Notes under the pieces: generated by a model | What the model was told of the DNA's origin: nothing | The model's input: the letters and a program-made list of their open reading frames with translations, nothing else | Database searches by the model: none | Assembly (NCBI GenBank): GCA_963815045.1 | Contig: CAWFET010000002.1 | Span: 682,001 to 746,000 of the forward strand | Length of the DNA stretch: 64,000 nt | Direction: 5' to 3' | Source of the DNA: DASUPK01 sp963815045 | GTDB taxonomy: Bacteria; Actinomycetota; Thermoleophilia; Solirubrobacterales; 70-9 | Shown: in pieces, positions 35,868-45,072 of the stretch | Layout of the letters: the number at the start of each line of letters is the position of its first letter | Numbering within the stretch: position 1 is the stretch's first letter | Program-made: the position numbers and the translations under genes

Positions 35868-36487
35868 GCGCTGACCCGGCGGAGCGGCAGCCCGATCCGG
35901 GACTCGACCTTGGCGAGCGGGTCCTTGCCGTTCCCCGTGAGCAGGATCACCTCGTCGGCCGGGAAGTCGTGCAGCTCGTCCTCGAGCGCCTGGGCGGGGT
36001 TCGAATCCCCGACCGACCCGCTGACCGGCAGCCCGGCGGCGACCAGGGCTCCCGCCGACCTGGCGAGCCGGCCCTCGGCCTCGCGGCGCGCATCGTCCTC
36101 GGCCGAGAGCCAGCGGTCGAGCCGGTGGCTCGGCACGGGCACGACCAGCCTGACGTCGTCGGCCGAGCCGGCGAGCTCCGCGATTCGCTGGGCGGAGTCC
36201 GGCGTGGCCTCGGCCGCCGCAACCACGAGTACGCGGCGTGCGGCGTCGGAGGCCTGGGCGACCTCAAGCGCGCGGTCGGGCCGTGCTCGCGCGGCGAAGA
36301 CGATCAGGCAGGTGACGGCGATGGCTCCCACGGCCATCCCAAGGCCGGCGCCCAAGATTCCCGCGGCGGCCATCGCAGCAACGATCGGGACGCAGATCGC
36401 GGTGATGATCAGCGGGATGGCGAGGGGTCGAAACCGCATCCCGCCCTCTGAGTCGGTGGTGGTGAGAAACGAGGGCACCTTCCCCAT
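35864..36487 (-). CDS. Membrane-anchored universal-stress-like protein
   Basis: 207 residues. Two adjacent membrane helices (about residues 23-40 and 43-66, PLIITAICVPIVAAMAAAGILGAGLGMAVGAIAVTCLIVFAA) precede a soluble alpha-beta domain. That domain has RRVLVVAAAEATPDSAQRIAELAG, SAGALVAAGLPVSGSVGDSNPAQALEDELHDFPADEVILLTG, which resembles universal stress protein folds. Function unknown. The minus-strand TAGGGT at 36495-36490 is only two bases from this ATG, so GTG at 36478 (VPSFLTTT) may be the true start. Confidence 0.7.
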   Translation of the reverse strand: MGKVPSFLTTTDSEGGMRFRPLAIPLIITAICVPIVAAMAAAGILGAGLGMAVGAIAVTCLIVFAARARPDRALEVAQASDAARRVLVVAAAEATPDSAQRIAELAGSADDVRLVVPVPSHRLDRWLSAEDDARREAEGRLARSAGALVAAGLPVSGSVGDSNPAQALEDELHDFPADEVILLTGNGKDPLAKVESRIGLPLRRVSA

Positions 36488-36536
36488 CTACCCTAGCCCG
36501 GCGCCGGTCACGCGGCGCGGAATTCGGCCAGGTACG

Positions 36537-36542
36537 TAGAAT
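36537..36542 (+). promoter_or_regulatory. -10 box of the MaoC pair (TAGAAT)
   Basis: TAGAAT lies twelve bases before the ATG of the first MaoC gene; any leader would be about five bases. Confidence 0.45.
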
Positions 36543-36554
36543 CGCGCGTCGCTC

Positions 36555-36995
36555 ATGCCCGTCAGCACCGATGCCATCGGCAAGCAGTGGCCCGCCGCCA
36601 CCTACGAGGTCGGCGCCGAGAAGATCCGCGAGTTCGCCGACGCGATCGGAGCGGGAAGCGATGTCCACCGCGATCACGATGCCGCGAAGGCCGCCGGCTA
36701 TCGGGACCTCGTCGCGCCGCCGATGTTCTGCGTCGTCTACAGCGCGCGGGCGATGGGCCCCGCGATTCTCGATCCGGAGATCGGCATCGACCTCGCGACG
36801 ATGCTGCACGGCTCGCAGGAGTTCGAGTGGGACGAGCCCGTCTGCGACGGCGACGTGATCGAGACGGCGGCGACCTGCAAGGAGATCTACGAGAAGGATG
36901 GCAAGGGCTTCTACGTCTTCGAGACCGTGTCCACCAACCAGGACGGCAAGCAGGTCGTGAAGGGCACCTGGACCAACATCGTCAGGGGGGTGTGA
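36555..36995 (+). CDS. MaoC-type (R)-hydroxyacyl dehydratase subunit, HadA/HadC-like
   Basis: 146 residues with a MaoC N-terminal-like hot-dog fold: YEVGAEKIREFADAIGAG, then DLVAPPMFCVVYSARAM and LHGSQEFEWDEPVCDGD. This half usually lacks the catalytic Asp-His pair, supplied by its partner, here the next gene. The two resemble the mycobacterial HadAB/HadBC dehydratase of fatty-acid synthase II, which removes water from 3-hydroxyacyl-ACP. It overlaps the next gene at GTGA, so the subunits are made together. Confidence 0.88.
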   Translation: MPVSTDAIGKQWPAATYEVGAEKIREFADAIGAGSDVHRDHDAAKAAGYRDLVAPPMFCVVYSARAMGPAILDPEIGIDLATMLHGSQEFEWDEPVCDGDVIETAATCKEIYEKDGKGFYVFETVSTNQDGKQVVKGTWTNIVRGV

Positions 36996-37402
36996 ACGTG
37001 GCCGATCTCAAGGACCTCAAGGAGGGCGACGCGATCCCGGAGCTCAGGGTGACGCCCGACAAGTACCTGCCGCATCGCTACGCGGGGGCCTCGGGGGACT
37101 TCAACCCGATCCATATCGACCCGGAGTTCGCCAAGGCGGTCGGCCTGCCCGGCAACATCCTGCACGGCCTCTGGATGATGGCCCAGGTCGCCCGCGGCAA
37201 CGCGGCGCTCGCGGACGGCGATCCGCGCGCACTCAGGCGGCTCTCGGTTCAGTTCAGGGGGATGGGCTTCCCGGAGCAGGAGCTGGTGGTCAGCGGGACG
37301 GTCGCGGAGGCATCCGACGGCCGGGTCGTGGTCGACACGGTCGCCGCGCAGGGCGAGAACCAGGTGATCCGAAACGCCCAGGCCGAGCTGAGCGCGAAGT
37401 AG
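36992..37402 (+). CDS. MaoC-type dehydratase catalytic subunit, HadB-like
   Basis: 136 residues. Hydratase 2 motif YAGASGDFNPIHIDPEFAKAVGLPGNILHG contains the catalytic Asp and His. Partner of the preceding HadA/C-like subunit. GTG start overlapping the previous stop; a second in-frame GTG lies two codons further. It ends 28 bases before hrcA, which has its own promoter box. Confidence 0.9.
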   Translation: MNVADLKDLKEGDAIPELRVTPDKYLPHRYAGASGDFNPIHIDPEFAKAVGLPGNILHGLWMMAQVARGNAALADGDPRALRRLSVQFRGMGFPEQELVVSGTVAEASDGRVVVDTVAAQGENQVIRNAQAELSAK

Positions 37403-37417
37403 CTCCCTCCGCGTTCC

Positions 37418-37423
37418 TATCAT
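37418..37423 (+). promoter_or_regulatory. Leaderless-type -10 box of hrcA (TATCAT)
   Basis: TATCAT lies seven bases before the hrcA GTG. No CIRCE inverted repeat is visible near it. Confidence 0.5.
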
Positions 37424-37430
37424 CAGCTCT

Positions 37431-38459
37431 GTGCTGACAGAGCGACAGGGCAAGATCCTCAGGCTGGTGGTCGAGCGCTACGTCGATGACGGGCGCCCGG
37501 TCGGCTCGCGCGCGCTCGCAAACCGCGACGACATCGACTGGAGCTCCTCGACCGTGCGCGCCGAGCTCGCCAGCCTCGAGGAAGGGGGATTCCTCACCCA
37601 TCCGCACACCTCGGCCGGCCGCCTGCCGACGGACACGGGCTACCGCTTCTACGTGGAGCATCTGCTGGCGCGGCAGGACACCCTGCCGCAGCCGGCCGCG
37701 AACGACCTGGGCATCTCCCGAATGCGGCGAGAGGTCGACAGCGCGATCCGGGACACCACGACCACCCTCTCCCAGATCACCGACCTGGTCGCGCTGGTCA
37801 CGGCGCCGCCGCTGCACACGGCGACGATCCACCGGATCGAGGTCCTGCGCCTCCAGCCGAAGGTCGTGATGGTCGTGGTGATCGCGTCCAACGGCGGGGT
37901 CACCAAGCGCGTCTTCACCTTCGACGACGAGGTCGACACCGGCCTGGTCGAGTGGGCGGCGAGCTACCTGAACGAGCGGCTGGCGGGGCTCGGCCTCGGC
38001 GCTCGAATGGCAGCCGATCGCCTGCGCGATCCGGAGCTCGGCCCGGCCGAGACTGGATTCCTGGCCGAGATCTCCAGCGCCTTCACGGACCTCGAGGAAT
38101 CCGCCGAGGAAACCCTCTACGTCGACGGCACCGCGAGGCTGCTCTCCGAGGAGCACCTCTCCGACCTGCCGCACGCCGACGAGCTGATGCGGGCGCTCGA
38201 GCGCAGGGTGAACGTCCTGCGCGCCCTGCGGACCGCCCTCGACCGGCGTTCGGTGTTCGTCTGGATCGGCGGCGAGAACCCGGAGCCGGAGCTTCGCTCG
38301 GTGAGTGTCGTCGGCGCCAACTACGGCCTCGGCTACCGCAACCTCGGCTCGGTCGGGATCATCGGGCCGCTGCGGATGGACTACGCGACGGCGATCGCGA
38401 ACGTCAGGGGCGCGGCCGGCGAGCTCTCCCGCTTCTTCGAGACGGTCTACGACGAGTAG
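37431..38459 (+). CDS. hrcA: Heat-inducible transcription repressor HrcA
   Basis: 342 residues. The N-terminal winged helix reads LTERQGKILRLVVERYVDDGRPVGSRALA and SSSTVRAELASLEEGGFLTHPHTSAGRLPTDTGYRFYV. The C-terminal HrcA dimer domain ends with LGYRNLGSVGIIGPLRMDYATAIANV. It represses chaperone genes through the CIRCE element, with GroEL as co-repressor. The operators must lie elsewhere (for example groES), as none is seen here. dnaJ follows ten bases downstream. Confidence 0.97.
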   Translation: MLTERQGKILRLVVERYVDDGRPVGSRALANRDDIDWSSSTVRAELASLEEGGFLTHPHTSAGRLPTDTGYRFYVEHLLARQDTLPQPAANDLGISRMRREVDSAIRDTTTTLSQITDLVALVTAPPLHTATIHRIEVLRLQPKVVMVVVIASNGGVTKRVFTFDDEVDTGLVEWAASYLNERLAGLGLGARMAADRLRDPELGPAETGFLAEISSAFTDLEESAEETLYVDGTARLLSEEHLSDLPHADELMRALERRVNVLRALRTALDRRSVFVWIGGENPEPELRSVSVVGANYGLGYRNLGSVGIIGPLRMDYATAIANVRGAAGELSRFFETVYDE

Positions 38460-38468
38460 GTCGCGGCG

Positions 38469-39539
38469 ATGGCCAAGCGCGACTACTACCAGGTGCTGGG
38501 CGTCGAGAGGAGCGCCTCCGACGGCGAGATCAAGAAGGCGTTCCGGAAGCTGGCGCGGGAGCTCCACCCGGACGTGAACGCCCACGATCCCGAGGCGGAG
38601 GAGAAGTTCAAGGAGGCCGCGGAGGCCTACGAGGTGCTCTCCGACGCCGCGCGCCGCCGGACGTATGACCAGTTCGGCCACGACGGGCTCCGCTCCGGGG
38701 GCTTTTCGCCCGGGGCCGGTGGGTTCGGCAGCATCCAGGACATCTTCGATTCCCTCTTCGGCGGCGGGGATCCCTTCGGCGGAGGCCCCGCCGCGGGCGC
38801 GGACATCGGGGCGGTGGTCGAGATCTCCCTGGAGGACGTGCTCGAGAGCCAGACCCGCGAGATCTCCTTCGAGGCGGTCGTGGTCTGCGAACGCTGCCGG
38901 GGCAACGGCGCCGAGCCGGGGACGCCGATCGAGACCTGCCCGAAGTGCGAGGGCGCGGGTCAGATCCGCGAGGTGAGCCGGAGCGTGTTCGGCCAGGTGG
39001 TCCGCGCCATGCCCTGCGACCGTTGTGGCGGCGATGGCCGTATCCCCGAGACGCCGTGCGAGCGCTGCGACGGGGCCGGCAGGGTGGCGGAGTCACGGAC
39101 CTGGGAGGTCGACATCCCGGCCGGGATCGAGGACGGCCAGCGGGTGCGCATCGCTGGCGCTGGGCACGTCGGCGATCCGGGAGGGCGACAGGGCGACCTC
39201 TACGTGGAGATCCGGATCGATCCGGACGAGCGCTTCGCCCGTCAGGGAACGGAGCTGATCGCGCGAGCCGAGGTCCCGGTGACGACCGCGATGGTCGGTG
39301 GCGAGGTCTTTGTGCCGACGCTGGAGGGCGAGGTCGCCGTCGAGGTGCCGGCCGGCACGCAGCACGGGGAGACGACCGTGCTCAGCGGCCGCGGCCTGCC
39401 GCCTCTTCGTGGGGGGCGGCGCGGCGACGAGCACGTCGTCTTCGAGCTCGTCGTCCCGACCGACCTGGACGACGAGCAGCGAGAGGCAGCCGAGCGCCTC
39501 GCCGAGACTCTTCAACAGCAGCCGTCCGAGCGCAGATGA
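38469..39539 (+). CDS. dnaJ: Chaperone DnaJ
   Basis: 356 residues. J domain with the HPD motif (ELHPDVNAHD), a glycine/phenylalanine region (FSPGAGGFGS to DPFGGGPAAG), four CxxCxGxG zinc repeats (CERCRGNG, CPKCEGAG, CDRCGGDG, CERCDGAG) and the C-terminal substrate domains. Co-chaperone of DnaK, which is not in the window. Overlaps prmA by ATGA. Confidence 0.98.
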   Translation: MAKRDYYQVLGVERSASDGEIKKAFRKLARELHPDVNAHDPEAEEKFKEAAEAYEVLSDAARRRTYDQFGHDGLRSGGFSPGAGGFGSIQDIFDSLFGGGDPFGGGPAAGADIGAVVEISLEDVLESQTREISFEAVVVCERCRGNGAEPGTPIETCPKCEGAGQIREVSRSVFGQVVRAMPCDRCGGDGRIPETPCERCDGAGRVAESRTWEVDIPAGIEDGQRVRIAGAGHVGDPGGRQGDLYVEIRIDPDERFARQGTELIARAEVPVTTAMVGGEVFVPTLEGEVAVEVPAGTQHGETTVLSGRGLPPLRGGRRGDEHVVFELVVPTDLDDEQREAAERLAETLQQQPSERR

Positions 39540-40369
39540 TCCGCCTCGCGGTTCGCTGCGCCCCGGAATACGCCGAGGCGGTGATGGCGAACCTGCTGGA
39601 GCTGGCGCCGAACGGGCTCGAGGAGGAGCGCGGGCCGGGCTGGGTCGAGTACGCGATCTACGGGCCCCCGGGCGAGGTCCCGGATGTGGGCGAGCTTCAG
39701 GCGGCTGCCGGCGGCAGCCTGGTCGATGTGACCACGACTTCGGTTCCCGACGACTGGGCCGACCGCTGGGCGGACTTCCATCGCCCGATCGAGGTGTCCG
39801 GCAGGATCGGGGTGCGTCCGTCCTGGTGGGATCCCAAGGAGGGATTGATCGACGTGGTCGTCGACCCAGGCCGTGCCTTCGGCACCGGCGGCCACCCGAC
39901 CACGCGTCTCTGCCTGGCCCTGTTGGTGGAGCTCGAGGAGGCGGGTCAGGCCTCCGGGCCCATCGCGGACTGGGGCACCGGCAGCGGCGTGCTGGGAATC
40001 AGCGCGGCCAAGCTCGGCTGGTCGCCGGTCACCGGCTGTGACCGCGAGCTCGCCTCGCTCGAGACCGCCCGCGCGAACGCGGCGGTCAACGACGTCGAGA
40101 TGGCGATCGAGCGGGTCGACGTGCGGGAGGGCCCGCCCCCCGTCGCTCCCACGGTCGTGGCCAATTTGACGGGCAACCTGCTCCGGGACTGCGCCGGCCA
40201 GCTTGCCGAGGCAGGCCACGCCCCAGACACGCTGGTCTGCTCCGGCATGCTGGAGGCAGAGCTCGACGAGGTGACGCAGGCCTTCGCTCCCACCGGGCTG
40301 GCGGAATCCGAGCGCCGCATCGAGAACGGCTGGGGCGCCCTGCTGCTGCGCCGAGATACGGCCCGCTGA
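39536..40369 (+). CDS. prmA: Ribosomal protein L11 methyltransferase
   Basis: 277 residues. The PrmA catalytic site is FGTGGHPTTRLCLALL, SAM motif I is ADWGTGSGVLGISAAKLG, and the NLTGNLL segment replaces the usual ANI-type motif. The N-terminal substrate-recruitment domain is present but short and divergent. The usual dnaJ-prmA order of actinobacteria and Firmicutes supports the call. It overlaps murI by one base. Confidence 0.9.
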   Translation: MIRLAVRCAPEYAEAVMANLLELAPNGLEEERGPGWVEYAIYGPPGEVPDVGELQAAAGGSLVDVTTTSVPDDWADRWADFHRPIEVSGRIGVRPSWWDPKEGLIDVVVDPGRAFGTGGHPTTRLCLALLVELEEAGQASGPIADWGTGSGVLGISAAKLGWSPVTGCDRELASLETARANAAVNDVEMAIERVDVREGPPPVAPTVVANLTGNLLRDCAGQLAEAGHAPDTLVCSGMLEAELDEVTQAFAPTGLAESERRIENGWGALLLRRDTAR

Positions 40370-41193
40370 TGGCCTCCGCACTCAGTGCCGACCTGCCGAT
40401 CGCCGTCTTTGACTCCGGCGTCGGCGGGCTCACCGTGCTCCACGAGTGCCTGGTCTCGCTGCCCGAGGAGGACTACGTCTACCTCGGCGACGACGCCCGC
40501 TTTCCCTACGGCGCGCGAACGACCGAGGAGCTGCGCGATCACGTCGCGCAGATCACCCGGTTCCTCCTCGGCCGCGGGGCCAAGCTGGTGGTGATCGCCT
40601 GCAATTCGGCCGCGTCGGCCGGGCAGGAGGTGGCACGGGAGATCGCCGCCGAGGCGGGGGTGGAGGTGGTCGCCGTGATCCAGCCCGAGGCGGAGATCGC
40701 TGGGGCCCTCACGCAATCAGGGAACGTGGGCGTGCTGGCGACGCCCGCGACGGTGCGGAGCGGTTCCTATCTGCGGGCGCTCTCCGACCAGCACCGCGCG
40801 CTGACCGTCACCGAGGTCGAGGCGCCGGACCTCGCCGCCGTGATCCAGCGCGGCTTCCCGTTCTCGGAGAGCGTCGTCGAGATGGTCCGCTCCTACTGCG
40901 CGCCCCTGAAGCGCGCGGAGGTGGACACCGTGATCCTCGGCTGCACCCACTACCCGCTGGTTGCTCCGATGCTGCAGCGGACGCTCGGTCGGGACGTGCG
41001 GCTGGTGACGGCGGGCCACGCCATCGCAGGCACGGCGCAGCGGGTGCTGGCGGAGGCCGGGCTCGAGAAGGGCGGCGACGAGGAGGGGACCTACCGCTTC
41101 ATGTGCACCGGGGATCCCGAGGCCTTCCGCAAGCTCGGCACCCGCTTCCTGCAGATGCCGCTCGGGGACGTGGAGCTGGTCGAACTGCCGTGA
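40369..41193 (+). CDS. murI: Glutamate racemase
   Basis: 274 residues; supplies D-glutamate for peptidoglycan. It has IAVFDSGVGGLTVLHE, catalytic Cys in VIACNSAASA and second Cys in VILGCTHYPL. Both half-sites are complete. The start overlaps the prmA stop, and the end overlaps the DUF1232 gene at GTGA. Confidence 0.97.
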   Translation: MASALSADLPIAVFDSGVGGLTVLHECLVSLPEEDYVYLGDDARFPYGARTTEELRDHVAQITRFLLGRGAKLVVIACNSAASAGQEVAREIAAEAGVEVVAVIQPEAEIAGALTQSGNVGVLATPATVRSGSYLRALSDQHRALTVTEVEAPDLAAVIQRGFPFSESVVEMVRSYCAPLKRAEVDTVILGCTHYPLVAPMLQRTLGRDVRLVTAGHAIAGTAQRVLAEAGLEKGGDEEGTYRFMCTGDPEAFRKLGTRFLQMPLGDVELVELP

Positions 41194-41645
41194 TCGGGGA
41201 CCTCACCCCGGAGCAGGTCCCGTTCTGGCCCTGGGGGCTGCTCCTCCTCGCCGTGGGGCTGTACGTCGTCTCCGTCGCTGCCCTGATCGCCGCCGGTCGC
41301 CGCGAGGACGCACGGGCCCTGGCCCGGTTCATCCCCGACTGCCTCGTCCTCGTCGGGCGGCTGGCTCGCGACCGCCGCGTCTCGCGGCCGCGGCGGGTGC
41401 TTCTCTTCTTCGTCCTCGGCTATCTGGCCCTGCCGATTGACCTGGTTCCGGACTTCCTGCCGGGGATCGGGCAGCTCGACGACGCGGTGCTGCTGGGCCT
41501 CGCACTTCGCGTCGTCGTCCACGGCGCCGGCACCGGGATCGTCCGCGAGGCCTGGCCGGGGCCCGAGGCCTCGCTCACGCTCGTCCTGCGCGCGGCGGGC
41601 CTGGAGAGCAATGGCGGGGCAGCCACGCCGCCGACTACGCTTTAG
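41190..41645 (+). CDS. DUF1232 (YkvA-like) membrane protein
   Basis: 151 residues. An N-terminal membrane helix (WPWGLLLLAVGLYVVSVAALIAAG) precedes the DUF1232 core RPRRVLLFFVLGYLALPIDLVPDFLPGIGQLDDAVLLGLALR with its typical PIDLxPDFxPxxGxxDD motif. Function unknown. GTG start inside the murI stop codon. Confidence 0.9.
   Translation: MIGDLTPEQVPFWPWGLLLLAVGLYVVSVAALIAAGRREDARALARFIPDCLVLVGRLARDRRVSRPRRVLLFFVLGYLALPIDLVPDFLPGIGQLDDAVLLGLALRVVVHGAGTGIVREAWPGPEASLTLVLRAAGLESNGGAATPPTTL
41636..41641 (+). promoter_or_regulatory. Leaderless-type -10 box of the YqeY gene (TACGCT)
   Basis: TACGCT lies seven bases before the ATG at 41649, inside the last codons of the DUF1232 gene. Confidence 0.45.
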
Positions 41646-41648
41646 GCC

Positions 41649-42079
41649 ATGAGCATCCTCGAGCAGATCCAGGAGGACGTGAAGACGGCGATGAAGGCCG
41701 GCGAGAAGGAGCGCGTCGGCCAGCTCCGCATGCTCGTCAACTCGCTCCAGGCCGAGGAGAAGGAGGGCAAGGGAGACGAGGTCGCCGCGCTGCAGCGCGA
41801 GCGCAAGCGCCGCCTCGATGCCGCTGAAGCCCTGAAGGAGGGCGATCGCGCGGAGCAGGCCGCCGCCGAGGAGGCCGAGGCGAAGCTGATCGAGGGCTAT
41901 CTGCCCGAGCAGCTCTCCGACGAGGAGCTCTCCGAGCTCGTCGCGAGCGCGGTCGAGGAGGCCGGCGCGAGCGAGCCCAAAGACATGGGGGGCGTGATGA
42001 AGGTGCTGATGCCCAAGGTCGGCGGCAAGGCCGACGGCAAGCGGGTCAGCGCCGCGGTGAAGGAGAAGCTCACCTCTTA

Positions 42080-42080
<1 letters not shown>
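41649..42080 (+). CDS. GatB/YqeY domain protein
   Basis: 143 residues, mostly helical and charged: MSILEQIQEDVKTAMKAGEKERVGQLRMLVNSLQAEEKEG and YLPEQLSDEELSELV, with the C-terminal GVMKVLMPKVGGKADGKRVS loop. This is the tRNA-binding tail domain of GatB in a stand-alone form; its role in vivo is unsettled. Its stop TAG overlaps the phoH GTG by one base. Confidence 0.95.
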
Positions 42081-43048
<968 letters not shown>

Positions 43049-43240
43049 CATCGATCTCTCGGACGTCCCCGGCGATCTGCGGCGCGCGGTCGGGGCGGCC
43101 CTGCACGCGGCCGGGGTGGACGACGGCCACCTCGGCGTGGAGGTCGTGGGAGAGGGGCGGATGCGAACGCTCAACTACGCGGCCCGCGGCGTGGACGAGG
43201 CCACCGACGTTCTCGCCTTCCCGATCGACCCACCTATTAC

Positions 43241-43274
43241 GGGTGGCTCCTCGGCTTTGCCTACGGAGCCCCCT
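43241..43274 (+). repeat. Inverted repeat in an inserted ybeY loop
   Basis: GGGTGGCTCC (43241-43250) and GGAGCCCCCT (43265-43274) pair with one mismatch and one G-T, with a 14-base loop. It encodes the extra residues of a surface loop. Confidence 0.45.
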
Positions 43275-43447
43275 CGCATCATCGACCAGGGCCCGAGGGA
43301 GCTCGGCGACGTCTTCATCTGCCCCGAGAAGGCCACCGACGTGACCGAGGCGGCGGTCCACGGAACGCTGCACCTCTGCGGCTTCGACCACGAGTCCGAT
43401 CAGGGGGAGATGCTCGAGCTGCAGGCCAAGGTCATGGCCTCCCTGCA

Positions 43448-44341
43448 GTGAGCAGGGCTGGCTTCGTCGGCCTCGCGGGACGGCCGAACGTCGGCAAGTC
43501 GACCCTGGTCAACGCGATCGTGGGGTCGCACGTCGCGATCGTTTCGGAGCGCCCGCAGACGACGCGACGCGCAATCCGCGGCGTCGCCACGGATCTCGCA
43601 GGCGACTGGCAGCTCGTGATGACCGACCTCCCCGGGGTCCAGCGGCCGCGCGACGCGCTCACCGAGCGGATGCAGCGTCGAGTCGAGCGGGAGATCGCCG
43701 ACTCCGATGCGGTGTTGTTCGTGGTCAACGCGGAGCAGGGCGTCGGCCCCGGCGACCGCTTCATCACCAAGGCGCTGCTGCAGTCCAGCATCGACACTCC
43801 GGTGGTCTGCGCCGTCAACAAGATCGACCGCCTCAACAACGCCGAGACGGCGGCCGTCCTCGCCGAGGTCGGGGAGATGGACGCCGTCGACGAGATCTTT
43901 CCGATCAGCGCCAGGAAGGGAAACGGCCTCGACCCCCTGATCGCGAAGCTGGTCGAGCTGCTTCCCGAGAGCCCCTTCCTGTTCCCGCCTGAGCAGCGTT
44001 CCGACCTCCCGAGCGAGGTTCTGCTCGCCGAGCTGATTCGCGAGCAGGTCCTGCGCCGCACTCGCGACGAGCTGCCTCACGCCGTGGAGGTGCAGGTCTC
44101 TGACGTCGCCTACCGCGAGGATGGGGTGGTTGAGGTGCTGGCCCATGTCTGGGCCGAGACTGAGTCCCAGAAGGGAATCCTGATCGGATCGGGCGGCCGC
44201 AAGATCAAGGAGATCGGGACGGCCGCGCGCGGGGAGCTCGAGCAGGAGCTCGGGGGCCGCGTCTTCCTCGACCTCCAGGTACGGGTACGGAAGCGCTGGC
44301 GGAAGGACGAGGGCCTGCTCGACCGCCTCGGGATCGAGTAG
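43448..44341 (+). CDS. era: GTPase Era
   Basis: 297 residues; 16S rRNA maturation GTPase. G1 is GRPNVGKSTLVNAIVG, then DLPGVQRPRD and NKIDRLNN. The KH domain at the C-terminus has VLAHVWAETESQKGILIGSGGRKIKEIGTAARGELEQELGGRVFLDLQVRVRKRW. GTG start overlapping the ybeY stop (GTGA). The phoH-ybeY-era order is conserved. Confidence 0.98.
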   Translation: MSRAGFVGLAGRPNVGKSTLVNAIVGSHVAIVSERPQTTRRAIRGVATDLAGDWQLVMTDLPGVQRPRDALTERMQRRVEREIADSDAVLFVVNAEQGVGPGDRFITKALLQSSIDTPVVCAVNKIDRLNNAETAAVLAEVGEMDAVDEIFPISARKGNGLDPLIAKLVELLPESPFLFPPEQRSDLPSEVLLAELIREQVLRRTRDELPHAVEVQVSDVAYREDGVVEVLAHVWAETESQKGILIGSGGRKIKEIGTAARGELEQELGGRVFLDLQVRVRKRWRKDEGLLDRLGIE

Positions 44342-44382
44342 TCGCTGAACCCGCGCCGTCAGGCGCGCCAGCAGGGGGTTCG

Positions 44383-44388
44383 TACAAT
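44383..44388 (+). promoter_or_regulatory. Leaderless-type -10 box of hisIE-trp (TACAAT)
   Basis: TACAAT, one of the boxes closest to consensus here, lies nine bases before the hisIE ATG and probably drives the hisIE-trpEGD run. No leader peptide rich in Trp or His is seen upstream. Confidence 0.55.
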
Positions 44389-44397
44389 CGCGCGACG

Positions 44398-45072
44398 ATG
44401 GTCGTGCAGACCGCCAGAGACGCGGCGAAGGTGCGCTTCGACGAGAAGGGCCTGGTGCCGTGCGTGATGCAGGACGCCCGCTCCGGCGAGGTGCTCACGC
44501 TCGCCTACATGAACGAGGAGTCGCTGCTGCTCACGCTCGAGACCCGCGAGGTCCATCTCTATAGCCGCAGCCGCCGGGAGATCTGGCACAAGGGCGCCAC
44601 CTCGGGCAACGTCCAGCGAGTCAGACAGATTCGCTACGACTGCGACGGAGACGCGCTCCTCGCGCTGGTCGATCCGGCCGGCCCGGCCTGCCACACCGGC
44701 GAGCGCTCCTGCTTCTACCGCGACCTGGAGGGCAGCGCCGCCCCCGGCGTCGACGCCCCCGGAGTGGCGGGCGAGCCCGATCTGCTGCCCTACGAGGCGC
44801 TGGCGGCCCTCGAGCGCACCCTGGTGACCCGGCAGCGGAAGCGCCCGGCCGGCAGTTACACGGTGGAGCTGCTCGAGGATCCGAGGCTCGCGGGTGACAA
44901 GGTCCGCGAGGAGGCCGCCGAGGTCGTCAAGGCGGTCAACTCCGAGTCCGATGAGCGTGTCGCGGAGGAGGGCGCCGACGTGGTCTACCACCTGGCGGTC
45001 CTGCTGCTCTCCCGAGGGCTCTCGATGGCCGAGGTGCTGCACGTCCTGAACGGCCGCCGGCGGCCCCGATGA
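44398..45072 (+). CDS. hisIE: Bifunctional phosphoribosyl-AMP cyclohydrolase / phosphoribosyl-ATP pyrophosphatase
   Basis: 224 residues with two fused domains for steps 2 and 3 of histidine synthesis. HisI (about 10-125): LVPCVMQDARSGEVLTLAYMNEESL, SRSRREIWHKGATSGN, DCDGDALLALVDPAGPACHTG with metal-binding cysteines. HisE (about 135-224): DPRLAGDKVREEAAEVVKA and EEGADVVYHLAVLL. No other his gene is in the window. It overlaps trpE by four bases (ATGA), which ties histidine and tryptophan synthesis in one transcript. Confidence 0.96.
   Translation: MVVQTARDAAKVRFDEKGLVPCVMQDARSGEVLTLAYMNEESLLLTLETREVHLYSRSRREIWHKGATSGNVQRVRQIRYDCDGDALLALVDPAGPACHTGERSCFYRDLEGSAAPGVDAPGVAGEPDLLPYEALAALERTLVTRQRKRPAGSYTVELLEDPRLAGDKVREEAAEVVKAVNSESDERVAEEGADVVYHLAVLLLSRGLSMAEVLHVLNGRRRPR

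Noticed and set aside
36996..37430. Possible CIRCE operator near hrcA
   Set aside because: No TTAGCACTC-N9-GAGTGCTAA-like repeat is visible upstream of hrcA, or between hrcA and dnaJ.
44342..44397. Trp or His attenuator before hisIE
   Set aside because: No leader peptide rich in Trp or His and no alternating stems; the region is short and the promoter box sits next to the start.
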